A stretch of DNA of 64,000 bases, from positions 310,001-374,000 of the forward strand of contig NZ_CP008747.1 in NCBI RefSeq assembly GCF_000816085.1, in the 5' to 3' direction. Below, piece after piece: positions 1 to 8,291 of this stretch. The notes beneath the pieces were generated by a model, which had not been told where the DNA came from, did no database searches, and saw only the letters and a program-made list of their open reading frames with translations. Source of the DNA: Staphylococcus hyicus (GTDB taxonomy: Bacteria; Bacillota; Bacilli; Staphylococcales; Staphylococcaceae). The translations under genes and the position numbers were made by a program. Within the stretch, counting starts at the first letter, position 1. Each line of letters begins with the position of its first letter.

Positions 1-441
1 GCTTTAGATGCCTTAACGAAAGACAAAATTACGATGAAAGAGAAAGTGAATGATTGGCAAGAAGCTATATACATCGCGGCTGAACCATTGTTGGCTCAGG
101 GTTATATTGCGCGTGGATATGTGGAAGCTATGATTGAAAGTGTCAAGACGTTGGGTCCGTATATTGTCATTGCGCCTAACGTAGCGATTGCGCACGCACG
201 ACCAGATGACAATGTGAAGCGGGTAGGCATCAGTTTATTAAAACTTGATGAACCTATCAATTTTTCAGAAAAGGGACATGAGGCTGCCTTGATTTTTGTT
301 TTCTGTTCAACGGATCATACGTCACATTTAAATATCTTACAACAACTGGCAAAGGTATTGGGGGATGCACAACATATCGAAGCTTTAATGCAGTCTCAAG
401 ATAAAAAAGCAATCATTACAATATTTAAAGGAGAGAATTAA
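1..441 (+). CDS. PTS EIIA component, ascorbate (SgaT/UlaA) type, 5' end cut
   Basis: Phosphotransferase EIIA protein that would pass phosphate from HPr to the EIIB encoded next. The reading frame is open from base 1, so the start lies outside the window; an internal ATG at 34 is probably not the start. The phospho-acceptor histidine sits in the motif AIAHARP, typical of the mannitol/fructose/ascorbate EIIA fold. The visible 146 residues nearly fill a normal UlaC-type domain, so either a small part is missing or this is the C-terminal EIIA domain of a larger BglG-type regulator. It ends one base before EIIB, in one operon with IIB and IIC. The sugar is inferred from family only. Confidence 0.85.
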   Translation, partial: ALDALTKDKITMKEKVNDWQEAIYIAAEPLLAQGYIARGYVEAMIESVKTLGPYIVIAPNVAIAHARPDDNVKRVGISLLKLDEPINFSEKGHEAALIFVFCSTDHTSHLNILQQLAKVLGDAQHIEALMQSQDKKAIITIFKGEN

Positions 442-442
442 T

Positions 443-727
443 ATGAAAATTTTAGTTGTTTGTGGTCACGGATTAGGAAGTAGCTTTATGGTAGAGATGA
501 ATGTTCAAGAAGTGTTGAAAACGTTAAATCTTGAATCTACAGTTGATGTTGAACATAGTGACATTATGACAGCGAGTCCTGAAATGGCTGACTTATTTAT
601 ATGTGGACGCGACTTAGAAGAAAATGCAGCGCGCTTAGGAGAGGTTTTAATTTTAGATAACATTTTAGACAAACAAGAACTAGAAAATAAATTAACAGCA
701 AAGTTAAAAGAATTGAATATAATTTAA
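443..727 (+). CDS. PTS EIIB component, ascorbate (UlaB/SgaB) type
   Basis: Small cytoplasmic phosphocarrier of 94 residues. It begins with a beta strand leading to the phospho-cysteine Cys7 in VCGHGLGSS, the P-loop of ascorbate/galactitol-type EIIB proteins. It accepts phosphate from the EIIA upstream and passes it to substrate carried by the EIIC downstream. A ribosome site AAAGGAGAG lies just upstream, inside the end of the EIIA gene. The gap to EIIC is 16 bases. Substrate specificity cannot be read from the sequence. Confidence 0.88.
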   Translation: MKILVVCGHGLGSSFMVEMNVQEVLKTLNLESTVDVEHSDIMTASPEMADLFICGRDLEENAARLGEVLILDNILDKQELENKLTAKLKELNII

Positions 728-743
728 TGTTTGGGGTGTTCAT

Positions 744-2093
744 ATGAAAAGCATTCTTGATTTTATTGTGGATATTTTAAGTCAGCCAGCGATATTAGTC
801 GCACTCATTGCGTTTATAGGTTTGATGGTTCAAAAGAAACCCGCTTCGGTTGTAACGTCTGGAACGATAAAAACGATATTGGGATTTTTAATTTTAAGTG
901 CAGGTGCAGGCGTGGTTGTACAATCACTTGAACCCTTTGGAAAAATTTTCCAACATGCGTTTGGTGTTCAAGGGGTAGTACCAAATAACGAAGCGATTAT
1001 TTCGATTGCATTAGCAAAATATGGAACAACAGCAGCATTAATCATGGTATTTGGCATGTTAGTGAACATATTTATCGCACGTTTTACGAATTTAAAATAT
1101 ATTTTCCTTACTGGGCATCACACATTTTATATGGCTGCCTTTTTAGCGATTATTTTAACGGTAGGTAAAGTCAATAACACACTAACAATTGTGATAGGTG
1201 CGGTGATTTTAGGTTTAATCATGTCTGTCTTTCCAGCGCTGGCACAACCAACGATGCGTAAAATAACAGGGAATGATCAAGTTGCCCTTGGGCATTTTGG
1301 TACAGTCAGTTACTGGGCAGCAGGTGAAATAGGTAAGTTGTTTAATGGGAAATCAAAATCTACGGAAGACATTCAATTTCCTAAAGGCTTAAGTTTTTTA
1401 CGCGAAAGTACAATCAGCATTTCGATTACGATGGTGGTATTATATTTAATCGCATGTCTTTTTGCGGGAGTGGACTTTGTCCATAAAACGATAAGCCATG
1501 ACCAAAACTTTATTGTTTTTTCTTTAATTCAAGGGGTCACATTTGCAGCGGGGGTATTTATTATTTTGACAGGTGTTCGTCTTATTCTGGCAGAAATTGT
1601 ACCTGCTTTCAAAGGAATTTCTGAAAAATTGGTTCCCAACTCTAAGCCAGCCTTAGACTGTCCGATTGTTTTCCCTTATGCGCAAAATGCTGTATTAATT
1701 GGCTTTTTTGTAAGCTTTTTAACGGGCGTACTCGGAATGTTTGTGATGTTTATGCTTGGTGGTGTTGTGATTCTTCCAGGTGTTGTGCCTCATTTCTTCC
1801 TTGGTGCAGCTTCAGGTGTATTTGGTAATGCCCGTGGTGGCATTAAAGGTGCCATTTTTGGTGCGATGATGAATGGTCTGTTGATTACATTTTTACCATT
1901 ATTATTCTTGCCATTTTTAGGCGATTTAGGCTTAGCAGCGACAACATTCTCAGATACAGACTTCTTAGTTGTAGGTATTGTCTTTGGCAATATTGTTAAA
2001 ACATTAGGTGTTGTGGGTGTGGGTATTGCGATCATCATCATTGCAGCAGTCGCGATACTCTTGCAAAAACGCAGCAACAAAACCATTTCATAA
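744..2093 (+). CDS. ulaA: PTS EIIC permease, SgaT/UlaA (ascorbate) family
   Basis: Membrane permease of 449 residues with about ten to twelve hydrophobic helices and short polar loops, matching the length of UlaA/SgaT proteins (EIIC-GAT family). It carries the sugar across the membrane while EIIB phosphorylates it. It is the last gene of the three-gene PTS operon and is followed by a strong hairpin at 2130-2165. No ascorbate-catabolic genes (ulaD-F) are visible, so L-ascorbate is the family default rather than a demonstrated substrate. The neighbouring pseudouridine genes run convergently. Confidence 0.88.
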   Translation: MKSILDFIVDILSQPAILVALIAFIGLMVQKKPASVVTSGTIKTILGFLILSAGAGVVVQSLEPFGKIFQHAFGVQGVVPNNEAIISIALAKYGTTAALIMVFGMLVNIFIARFTNLKYIFLTGHHTFYMAAFLAIILTVGKVNNTLTIVIGAVILGLIMSVFPALAQPTMRKITGNDQVALGHFGTVSYWAAGEIGKLFNGKSKSTEDIQFPKGLSFLRESTISISITMVVLYLIACLFAGVDFVHKTISHDQNFIVFSLIQGVTFAAGVFIILTGVRLILAEIVPAFKGISEKLVPNSKPALDCPIVFPYAQNAVLIGFFVSFLTGVLGMFVMFMLGGVVILPGVVPHFFLGAASGVFGNARGGIKGAIFGAMMNGLLITFLPLLFLPFLGDLGLAATTFSDTDFLVVGIVFGNIVKTLGVVGVGIAIIIIAAVAILLQKRSNKTIS

Positions 2094-2129
2094 TGAATTA
2101 AGCACGCTGAAGATGTGTTCAATATTGAA

Positions 2130-2165
2130 GCCTTCAAAGTTCATCAACCAATGAATTTTGAAGGC
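2130..2165. terminator. Bidirectional terminator between PTS operon and nupC
   Basis: Inverted repeat with arms GCCTTCAAAGTTCAT and ATGAATTTTGAAGGC (one mismatch) around a 6-base loop, between two convergent operons. It probably stops transcription from both sides. Confidence 0.75.
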
Positions 2166-2215
2166 TACTTTAATGTTATTTTGAACATTTTATTGACTTG
2201 GGAATATGAAGGATT

Positions 2216-3412
2216 TTATAAGACTAATCCAACCATGGCGGCAGAAATGATAGAAGCTAACGTGGCACCGAGCAATAATTTTAACGCGAAGGCAGCTACC
2301 TTATTGCCTTGGTCACTACTAATGCCTTTAATTGCTCCTACGATAATACCTACTGTACCGAAGTTGGCAAAGCTGACCAAATATACGGAAATGATACCGA
2401 CAGTACGGTCACTTAAATTTTTTGCCATATCTTTAAAATCTAGCATTGCTACAAACTCATTGGTAATCAGCTTCGTTGCCATAATGGACCCTGCTTGGAC
2501 AGCTTCACTCCAAGGAACACCGATAATGAAGGCGATAGGCGCAAAAATGTATCCTATCAGTTGTTTAAAGTTAAGCCCTACAGCGCTAAAAATGACATTA
2601 ATCGCTTCCATTAATGAAATGAAGGCTAATAACATAATGGCAACTGTAATCGCAATCTTAAAACCATCTATCGCACTGTCGCCAATCATTTGGAAAAATG
2701 GTGTCCGTGATTGGCGCTTTGTAGGTGTTTCAGTAAGGTTTTCAATGTCCACATCTGCATCGTTCGCTTCATATGGATTAATGACACTCGCAATGATGAG
2801 TGCACTAAAAATGTTTAACATCACTGCGGTTACGACATATTTTGGTTCTATCATTTGCATATACGAGCCTAACATGGCCATACTTACAGCACTCATTGCG
2901 GAAGTGGTAATTGTGTATAATTTGGCTTTGGAAAGTTTCGGTATAAGGTCTTTAATCGTTAAAAAGACCTCTGGTTGTCCCAACATACTTGTTGAGATGG
3001 CAAAATAACTTTCTAAGCGACCCATTCGCGTGATTTTGTTAATTACTAAGCCGACATATTTAATGATAAACGGTAATATTTTAAAGTAATTTAAAATACC
3101 TATTAATACAGATATAAAAACTAAAGGGAGTAAGACGTGCATAAAAAATGTAAAGCCGCCTTTATTTTCTAAATCACCAAATACAAAATCGATGCCTGCT
3201 TTACTGATGTTCATTAACCCTTCAAAAAATTTACCGAGTGCTGTTAAGATATTGAGACCGATAGACGTGTTCATCATAAACAAAATCAGTAAGACTTGAA
3301 TGACAAGCATAATGAGGGTCTTTTTAAAATCAATATGTTTGCGATCAAAACTGACGATATAGGCGATAAATAATGCAAATACCACCCCTGTCATCGTAAA
3401 TAGTATGGACAT
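2216..3412 (-). CDS. nupC: NupC-type concentrative nucleoside transporter (probable pseudouridine uptake)
   Basis: Integral membrane nucleoside:cation symporter (CNT family) of about 398 residues with many hydrophobic helices. The family motif region GVPWSEAVQAGSIMATKL followed by TNEF is clear. It is the third gene of an operon with psuK and psuG, so pseudouridine is a likely substrate (inference from context). The frame can start at a GTG at 3421 that directly follows the psuG stop. The ATG at 3412 is preferred because TAGGTG then lies six bases upstream. The gene ends facing the PTS operon across a shared terminator. Confidence 0.88.
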   Translation of the reverse strand: MSILFTMTGVVFALFIAYIVSFDRKHIDFKKTLIMLVIQVLLILFMMNTSIGLNILTALGKFFEGLMNISKAGIDFVFGDLENKGGFTFFMHVLLPLVFISVLIGILNYFKILPFIIKYVGLVINKITRMGRLESYFAISTSMLGQPEVFLTIKDLIPKLSKAKLYTITTSAMSAVSMAMLGSYMQMIEPKYVVTAVMLNIFSALIIASVINPYEANDADVDIENLTETPTKRQSRTPFFQMIGDSAIDGFKIAITVAIMLLAFISLMEAINVIFSAVGLNFKQLIGYIFAPIAFIIGVPWSEAVQAGSIMATKLITNEFVAMLDFKDMAKNLSDRTVGIISVYLVSFANFGTVGIIVGAIKGISSDQGNKVAAFALKLLLGATLASIISAAMVGLVL

Positions 3413-3421
3413 AAACATCAC

Positions 3422-4333
3422 CTACAGTTTAGAATATGATACTGCGATTTGTGCGCCAACGACTGCATTATTTTCGACAAGTTTAATATTTGTTGCAAGG
3501 GACTTACCTTCCGTTTTTTCGACAATTTTACTTAATAAAAATGGGGTAGAGTCTTTGCCTCGAATGCCTTTTTTTTCGGCCTCTTTCACAGCGTCATTAA
3601 TAATTGTATCGATATACGCTTTGTCTAATTGATCAGCTTCAGGTACAGGATTTGCGATCACCATGCCACCTTCAAGTTGGAGGTCATGTTTCACTTTACA
3701 AATCGAAGCGATGTCATCGACATGATTTGCTGTTGAATTTAATTTGACGCCGCTTTTACGTGTGAAAAAGGCTGGAAGTTCTTCGGTTTGATAACCAATC
3801 ACAGGAACACCTTTTGTTTCAAGATACTCCATCGTTTTTGGTAAATCTAAAATCGATTTGGCTCCAGCACAAATAACAGTGACATCTGTTTTTGAAAGTT
3901 CATCCAAATCCGCAGAAATATCCATCGTTTCTTCAGAACCACGGTGTACGCCTCCAATGCCACCTGTCACAAAGAACTTTATATCTGCAAGTGCTGCACA
4001 TATCATTGTAGAAGCCACTGTTGTCGCACCGATTCTTTTTTGCGCGATAACTTCTGCTAAATCACGACGTGACACTTTTGCGACATTGTCACTTTTCGCG
4101 AGTAATTCTAACTCATTATCTTCTAAACCGATTTTGACCTTGCCATCTATTAATGCGATTGTTGCAGGTACTGCGCCTTGATTACGTATGATTTGTTCCA
4201 CAGTTTTTGCCATCTGTACATTTTGTGGATAAGGCATCCCGTGAGAAATGATAGTAGACTCTAAGGCAACAATTGGTCGGTGGTTTGATTTTGCATCTTG
4301 GACTTCTTGAGACAACTCAATGTATTGTTTCAT
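3422..4333 (-). CDS. psuG: Pseudouridine-5'-phosphate glycosidase
   Basis: Cytoplasmic enzyme of 303 residues that splits pseudouridine 5'-phosphate into uracil and ribose 5-phosphate by breaking the C-C glycosidic bond. Family blocks are clear: ALESTIISHGMPYPQN near the N-terminus, ATIALIDGK, and the glycine-rich GGIGGVHRG. Length equals the normal PsuG. The start overlaps the 3' end of psuK by 17 bases, and its stop abuts the transporter gene, so translation is probably coupled. With the upstream kinase this makes a complete two-step pseudouridine catabolic route. Confidence 0.95.
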   Translation of the reverse strand: MKQYIELSQEVQDAKSNHRPIVALESTIISHGMPYPQNVQMAKTVEQIIRNQGAVPATIALIDGKVKIGLEDNELELLAKSDNVAKVSRRDLAEVIAQKRIGATTVASTMICAALADIKFFVTGGIGGVHRGSEETMDISADLDELSKTDVTVICAGAKSILDLPKTMEYLETKGVPVIGYQTEELPAFFTRKSGVKLNSTANHVDDIASICKVKHDLQLEGGMVIANPVPEADQLDKAYIDTIINDAVKEAEKKGIRGKDSTPFLLSKIVEKTEGKSLATNIKLVENNAVVGAQIAVSYSKL

Positions 4334-5426
4334 TTTGATATTCCTCCATATCTCGTAATAATTGTTTTTTATCTAAGTTTTGTCGAACCGTGTATTGCGT
4401 TTCTATTGTTTTACGCGCATTGACTAAACCGGCTTTTAAAGTATCTTCAATATCGAATCCTTTTAGCCAGCTGTAAATCACCGCACTTGAGAAAGCGTCG
4501 CCAGCACCTGTGACGTCTTCAACGTGTGAGGATGGAATGACTTGTTTCATAAATGTTTGCGTTGAACTACTATATATCAGTTCTTTCGTGCCATTCGTAA
4601 TAATCACGTGACTAATGCCGAGATCATTTAATTGTTTGGCAGCGCGTTTTAAATCTTCAGTATCATTAATTGTCATCTTCAAAAAAGTTTCCGTTTCATC
4701 GCGGTTAATAATGAGCCAGTCAATCGCATGTAAGGAATCAGGCATATGTTTCATTTTTGGTGACGATACAGGAATGACGACGAGTTTAATGTTGTGTTTT
4801 TCACTATAGGCACATAAGAAATCAAGTGAATCTTTTGGTAAATTGAGATCGACAACGATACATTTAGCTTTCCGAAGTAAGTGAGTACGCTTGATTAAGA
4901 ATTCTGGTGTCATTTCGTTATACACTTCCATGTCGGCAAGACCGTATTCCATATTGCCATCTTTGTCGATTAAAGCCGTATACGATCCTGTATTGGCGTT
5001 CTCAACTTGTTGGACGTGATCAAGACTCATAAAAGGACTGGACAAATGCTTAATCATGTCCCATTCACTATCATTTCCACTCGCAGAAAGCATAGCAATA
5101 TTTTCACCTAAACGACCAAGGTTCTCAGCAATGTTGCGTGCGACACCTCCAACTGAGCGCGTTGATGTGACTGGGTTCGATGTTCCTTGTTGCAATGTTT
5201 GATTGACGTAAAATTTACGGTCAAGATTTGTAGCACCAATGCATACGATTGGAAAGTCATCATTGAGAACGTAGGCTTTACCGAGCACGTATTCTTTTCG
5301 AATGAGACCGGAAATAATATTTGCGACAGCAGGTCGAGAAAGTCCAACAGCTTTCGCTAATTCTTGTTGAGAGATGAATGGATTGTCTTGAATGCGTTCA
5401 AGGATTAATTTTTCATTTTTATTCAC
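4317..5426 (-). CDS. psuK: Pseudouridine kinase with N-terminal winged-helix domain (PsuK/YeiI type)
   Basis: Fusion protein of 369 residues. Residues 1-60 form a winged helix-turn-helix (ISQQELAKAVGLSRPAVANI). The rest is a PfkB-family kinase with the signature DVTGAGDAFSSAV near residue 300 holding the catalytic base Asp. It phosphorylates pseudouridine to the substrate of PsuG and probably also binds DNA, as in the YeiI subgroup. The GTG start at 5426 is supported by AGGAGG seven bases upstream. The palindrome at 5443-5473 sits immediately upstream and is the natural candidate for its own operator (inference). Confidence 0.9.
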   Translation of the reverse strand: MNKNEKLILERIQDNPFISQQELAKAVGLSRPAVANIISGLIRKEYVLGKAYVLNDDFPIVCIGATNLDRKFYVNQTLQQGTSNPVTSTRSVGGVARNIAENLGRLGENIAMLSASGNDSEWDMIKHLSSPFMSLDHVQQVENANTGSYTALIDKDGNMEYGLADMEVYNEMTPEFLIKRTHLLRKAKCIVVDLNLPKDSLDFLCAYSEKHNIKLVVIPVSSPKMKHMPDSLHAIDWLIINRDETETFLKMTINDTEDLKRAAKQLNDLGISHVIITNGTKELIYSSSTQTFMKQVIPSSHVEDVTGAGDAFSSAVIYSWLKGFDIEDTLKAGLVNARKTIETQYTVRQNLDKKQLLRDMEEYQNETIH

Positions 5427-5442
5427 TATGGCACCTCCTAGT

Positions 5443-5473
5443 AAACAAAAGTTTGATTATTAAACTTTTGTTT
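5443..5473. promoter_or_regulatory. Palindromic operator upstream of psuK
   Basis: Perfect inverted repeat with 12-bp arms AAACAAAAGTTT and AAACTTTTGTTT separated by 7 bp, starting 17 bp upstream of the psuK start codon. Position and symmetry suit binding by the HTH domain of PsuK itself (autoregulation, inferred). Confidence 0.8.
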
Positions 5474-5496
5474 AGGTTAGCAAATCAGCAACGTAA

Positions 5497-5510
5497 TGTA
5501 AACGCTTTCA
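5497..5510. promoter_or_regulatory. CcpA cre site upstream of psuK operon
   Basis: TGTAAACGCTTTCA matches the cre consensus TGWAANCGNTNWCA at every position. It lies upstream of the psuK operator, so the pseudouridine operon is probably under carbon catabolite repression. Confidence 0.85.
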
Positions 5511-5621
5511 AAAGAACGTTCAAAAAGTTTACAAATTTCATTATATGTGCGATGTGCTTTTAAAAGTATTTTTCTGTAAGTTTTGTGTAGGCGACCCCAA
5601 ATTATAAAAGTTGTCAGAATT

Positions 5622-5655
5622 TTGTGTTGACTTCAATACGTGAGTATAATAAACT
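5622..5655 (+). promoter_or_regulatory. Promoter of the S-box leader and metY
   Basis: TATAAT at 5645-5650 has TTGTGT 17 bp upstream. An alternative pair is TTGACT at 5627-5632 with TAAACT 17 bp downstream. Either would start the transcript just before the riboswitch P1 stem at 5674. Confidence 0.6.
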
Positions 5656-5673
5656 AGTTTTAATTTCATATTA

Positions 5674-5808
5674 CTTATCCAGAATGGTGGAGGGACAGGC
5701 CCTTTGAAGCCAGGCAACCTTTTAAGTTAGGTGCTAATTCCTGCAGGTGACATGCCTGAGAGATGAGTCTGATTACGTCACGTCTATCTTTCGAGGTAGG
5801 CGTTTTTT
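5674..5808 (+). promoter_or_regulatory. SAM-I (S-box) riboswitch with terminator
   Basis: Aptamer at 5674-5768 contains the S-box core strings GTGGAGGGACAGGCCC, AGCCAGGCAACC and GGTGCTAATTCCTGCAG, with the P1 arms CTTATC and GATGAG closing it. Downstream, a hairpin with arms at 5780-5788 and 5795-5803 followed by six T residues is the intrinsic terminator of the expression platform. In high SAM the terminator should form and switch off metY. Established class; the assignment is by sequence recognition. Confidence 0.95.
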
Positions 5809-5828
5809 AATTTTAAGGGGGAATCAAC

Positions 5829-7109
5829 ATGACACAAGATTATCGATTTGAGACGCGACAATTGCACGCCGGACAAGAAGTGGATGCAGCTACGAATGCA
5901 CGCGCACTTCCGATATATCAAACGACGTCGTTTAATTTTAACGATACGGATCATGCAGCCAATTTATTTGGTTTAGAAGAATTGGGGAATATTTATACGC
6001 GCCTGATGAACCCGACAACGGCAGTACTTGAAACCCGAGTAGCAGAACTTGAAGGCGGGATTGCGGGAGTGGCTGTTGCTTCAGGCATGGCGGCTATCAC
6101 GTATGCGATTCAAGCTGTCGCACATGCAGGTGACCATATTATCGCATGTGAAACGTTATATGGTGGGACGCATACATTATTCACACATACGCTGTCTAAA
6201 TTTGGAATAGAAGTGACACTCGTTGATACGAAAGACCCACAAAATGTAACTGCGGCCATTAAAGCGAATACAAAAGCACTATTTGTTGAAACCATTGGTA
6301 ACCCTGAAGGCAACATCGAAGACTTTGAAAAAATAAGCGCAATCACAAAATCTTATGGCATTCCACTCATTGTAGATAATACGTTTGCATCACCGTATCT
6401 CTTTAGACCGATTGAATACGGCGCAAATATCGTTGTCCATTCCGCGACCAAATTTATCGGAGGCCATGGGACATCAATGGGTGGTGTCATTGTAGATGGT
6501 GGGAACTTCGATTGGAATAATGGTAAGTTTCCTGGATTAAGTGAACCTGATCCATCGTATCATGGCATCATCTTTAGCGAAAAGTTTGGTGACGCTGCAC
6601 TGGCCTTTAAAATTCGCACGACATTATTACGTGATACAGGTGCCGCATTGTCACCATTTAACGCATTTCAATTAACACAAGGGTTAGAAACATTGTCATT
6701 GCGTATGGAACGTCATGTTGAAAACGCGGAAAAAGTAGCGCATTATTTATCGAACCATGCTAAAGTTGCGTGGGTGAAATATGCGGGACTTGAAACGAGT
6801 CCATATTACGACCTTAAAACAAAGTATTTGCCTCAAGGTGCTGGAGCTGTATTTACATTCGGTGTCAAAGGCGGTTATGAGGCAGGGAAGCAATTTATTG
6901 AAGCATTAGAATTATTTTCATTACTCGCAAATGTAGGAGATGCGAAATCGTTAGTGATTCATCCTGCTTCGACGACGCATCAACAATTAACGGTTGAAGA
7001 ACAAGCGGCAGCAGGTATAGCACCGGAAACCATTCGACTCTCTATTGGACTCGAACATATTGATGATATTTTAAACGATTTGGCAAAAGGTTTTGCTGCG
7101 ATTAAATAA
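5829..7109 (+). CDS. metY: O-acetylhomoserine sulfhydrylase / Cys-Met metabolism PLP enzyme
   Basis: PLP-dependent enzyme of 426 residues in the Cys/Met metabolism family, making homocysteine from O-acetylhomoserine and sulfide. The PLP lysine is Lys208 in SATKFIGGHG, and the substrate/PLP segment VASGMAAITY lies near residue 85. The length of about 426 residues and the GGHGTSMGG context fit MetY rather than the shorter MetB/MetC. The SAM riboswitch directly upstream confirms a methionine role. A good ribosome site (AAGGGGGAA) precedes the ATG. The end is followed after 13 bp by a small gene. Confidence 0.93.
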   Translation: MTQDYRFETRQLHAGQEVDAATNARALPIYQTTSFNFNDTDHAANLFGLEELGNIYTRLMNPTTAVLETRVAELEGGIAGVAVASGMAAITYAIQAVAHAGDHIIACETLYGGTHTLFTHTLSKFGIEVTLVDTKDPQNVTAAIKANTKALFVETIGNPEGNIEDFEKISAITKSYGIPLIVDNTFASPYLFRPIEYGANIVVHSATKFIGGHGTSMGGVIVDGGNFDWNNGKFPGLSEPDPSYHGIIFSEKFGDAALAFKIRTTLLRDTGAALSPFNAFQLTQGLETLSLRMERHVENAEKVAHYLSNHAKVAWVKYAGLETSPYYDLKTKYLPQGAGAVFTFGVKGGYEAGKQFIEALELFSLLANVGDAKSLVIHPASTTHQQLTVEEQAAAGIAPETIRLSIGLEHIDDILNDLAKGFAAIK

Positions 7110-7122
7110 ATGGGGGATCTGT

Positions 7123-7287
7123 GTGACATCGATACAAAAACAAACATTAGAAACGTTGAAAGCCAAAAAAGAGGAATGGCAAGTATATGTGCCAATCAAT
7201 AAAGCTGCGCATATGATGAAAGAATCTAAAATAAAAGAATATGAAGAGGCGATTCAATTAAAAATGAAAACAGAGGAATCCTATTAA
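7123..7287 (+). CDS. Small hypothetical protein downstream of metY
   Basis: Predicted 54-residue charged, mostly helical protein. The frame is open from inside metY, but the GTG at 7123 has GGGGG eight bases upstream and starts after the metY stop, so it is the best start. The sequence is rich in Lys and Glu with a short segment VYVPINKAAHMM. It has no signal peptide or membrane segment and I do not recognise the family. It is probably co-transcribed with metY. It could be a chance frame, but the ribosome site and spacing favour a gene. Confidence 0.5.
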   Translation: MTSIQKQTLETLKAKKEEWQVYVPINKAAHMMKESKIKEYEEAIQLKMKTEESY

Positions 7288-7406
7288 AAGTGGGGAGTGC
7301 ACCCAATTTAAAAAAGGGTACAGACAAAGTATAAACAAATCATTCGTCATCAACCCAAAACTTCATTATAATGAACACAAATCTTTGAAAAAGTGGTGAA
7401 TGCGAC

Positions 7407-8099
7407 ATGAAAAAAATTATGATTGTCAATACAAGCCATACACAATTTGACGGCACAGATAAACCCACTGGCTTATGGTTAAGTGAATTAGTCCATTTCT
7501 ATGATGTCTTTCATGGTAATGAAGATTACCAAATCGATTTATACAACATTAAAGGTGGCGAAACACCTTTAGATCCTGTCAGTTTAACACCAGGTATATT
7601 AGACAAGCTGACAAAAAGTTATTATGAAAATGAATTGTTTATGGATCAATTAAAGTTAACGCCAAGTATTGACACAGCAGATCCGTCCGCTTACGACGTG
7701 ATTTATTTTACAGGAGGCCATGGTGTGATGTATGATTTCCCAGGAAATACGCATGTACAACAAGCGATTAACACGATTTATGATAAGGGGGGCATCGTGG
7801 CATCTGTATGTCACGGGGCAGCGGCCTTACTCGAAGCGAAGAGACCGAATCATTATTTCCTTATCGACGGGAAAAAATTAACAGGATTTTCAAACGCTGA
7901 AGAAGTATTAGCGAATCGCAAAAAAATAGTACCTTTTGAACTCGAATCAGAATTGAAACTTAAAGGTGCGCAATATACGAAATCAAAAGTACCTATGAAA
8001 GGGTTTATCCAAGTGGATGGTAATCTGATTACAGGTCAAAATCCAGCATCGGCGAAGAAAGTAGCTGAAGCGGTTAAAGATGCATTAGCGTCGAAATAA
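7407..8099 (+). CDS. Type 1 glutamine amidotransferase / DJ-1-PfpI family protein
   Basis: Cytoplasmic protein of 230 residues. The nucleophile elbow is ASVCHGAAALLE with Cys135 and the adjacent His136, and GGHGVMYDFPGN near residue 105 forms the oxyanion region. Glu27 in the N-terminal helix matches the DJ-1 glutamate. The set resembles Hsp31/YhbO-like proteins proposed to act on glyoxal-damaged molecules or as chaperones; the exact substrate is unknown. It has its own upstream region and a hairpin terminator at 8132-8170, so it is probably monocistronic. Confidence 0.85.
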   Translation: MKKIMIVNTSHTQFDGTDKPTGLWLSELVHFYDVFHGNEDYQIDLYNIKGGETPLDPVSLTPGILDKLTKSYYENELFMDQLKLTPSIDTADPSAYDVIYFTGGHGVMYDFPGNTHVQQAINTIYDKGGIVASVCHGAAALLEAKRPNHYFLIDGKKLTGFSNAEEVLANRKKIVPFELESELKLKGAQYTKSKVPMKGFIQVDGNLITGQNPASAKKVAEAVKDALASK

Positions 8100-8131
8100 T
8101 GGTGTGCCTCCTTGTATGAATTAAGGGATTT

Positions 8132-8170
8132 GAAAGCAACGTCATGGTTTATTTATGATGTTGCTTTTTA
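8132..8170 (+). terminator. Terminator after PfpI-like gene
   Basis: Arms AGCAACGTCAT and ATGATGTTGCT with one mismatch, then a T-rich tail. Confidence 0.75.
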
Positions 8171-8291
8171 TATTGCGGTAAATCAAAAAAGGGTTTCGAA
8201 TGGCATTCGACTGAGGTAATATGGGAAAATAAAGTATCTAATTCCATAATATTTTTTAATCTTAACGCTATATTTTTGAGGGGTGACATTT

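Noticed and set aside
2115..3008. 297-residue open frame on the plus strand
   Set aside because: It is the antisense of nupC, whose strand shows a recognisable family. The frame lacks a ribosome site and protein-like composition.
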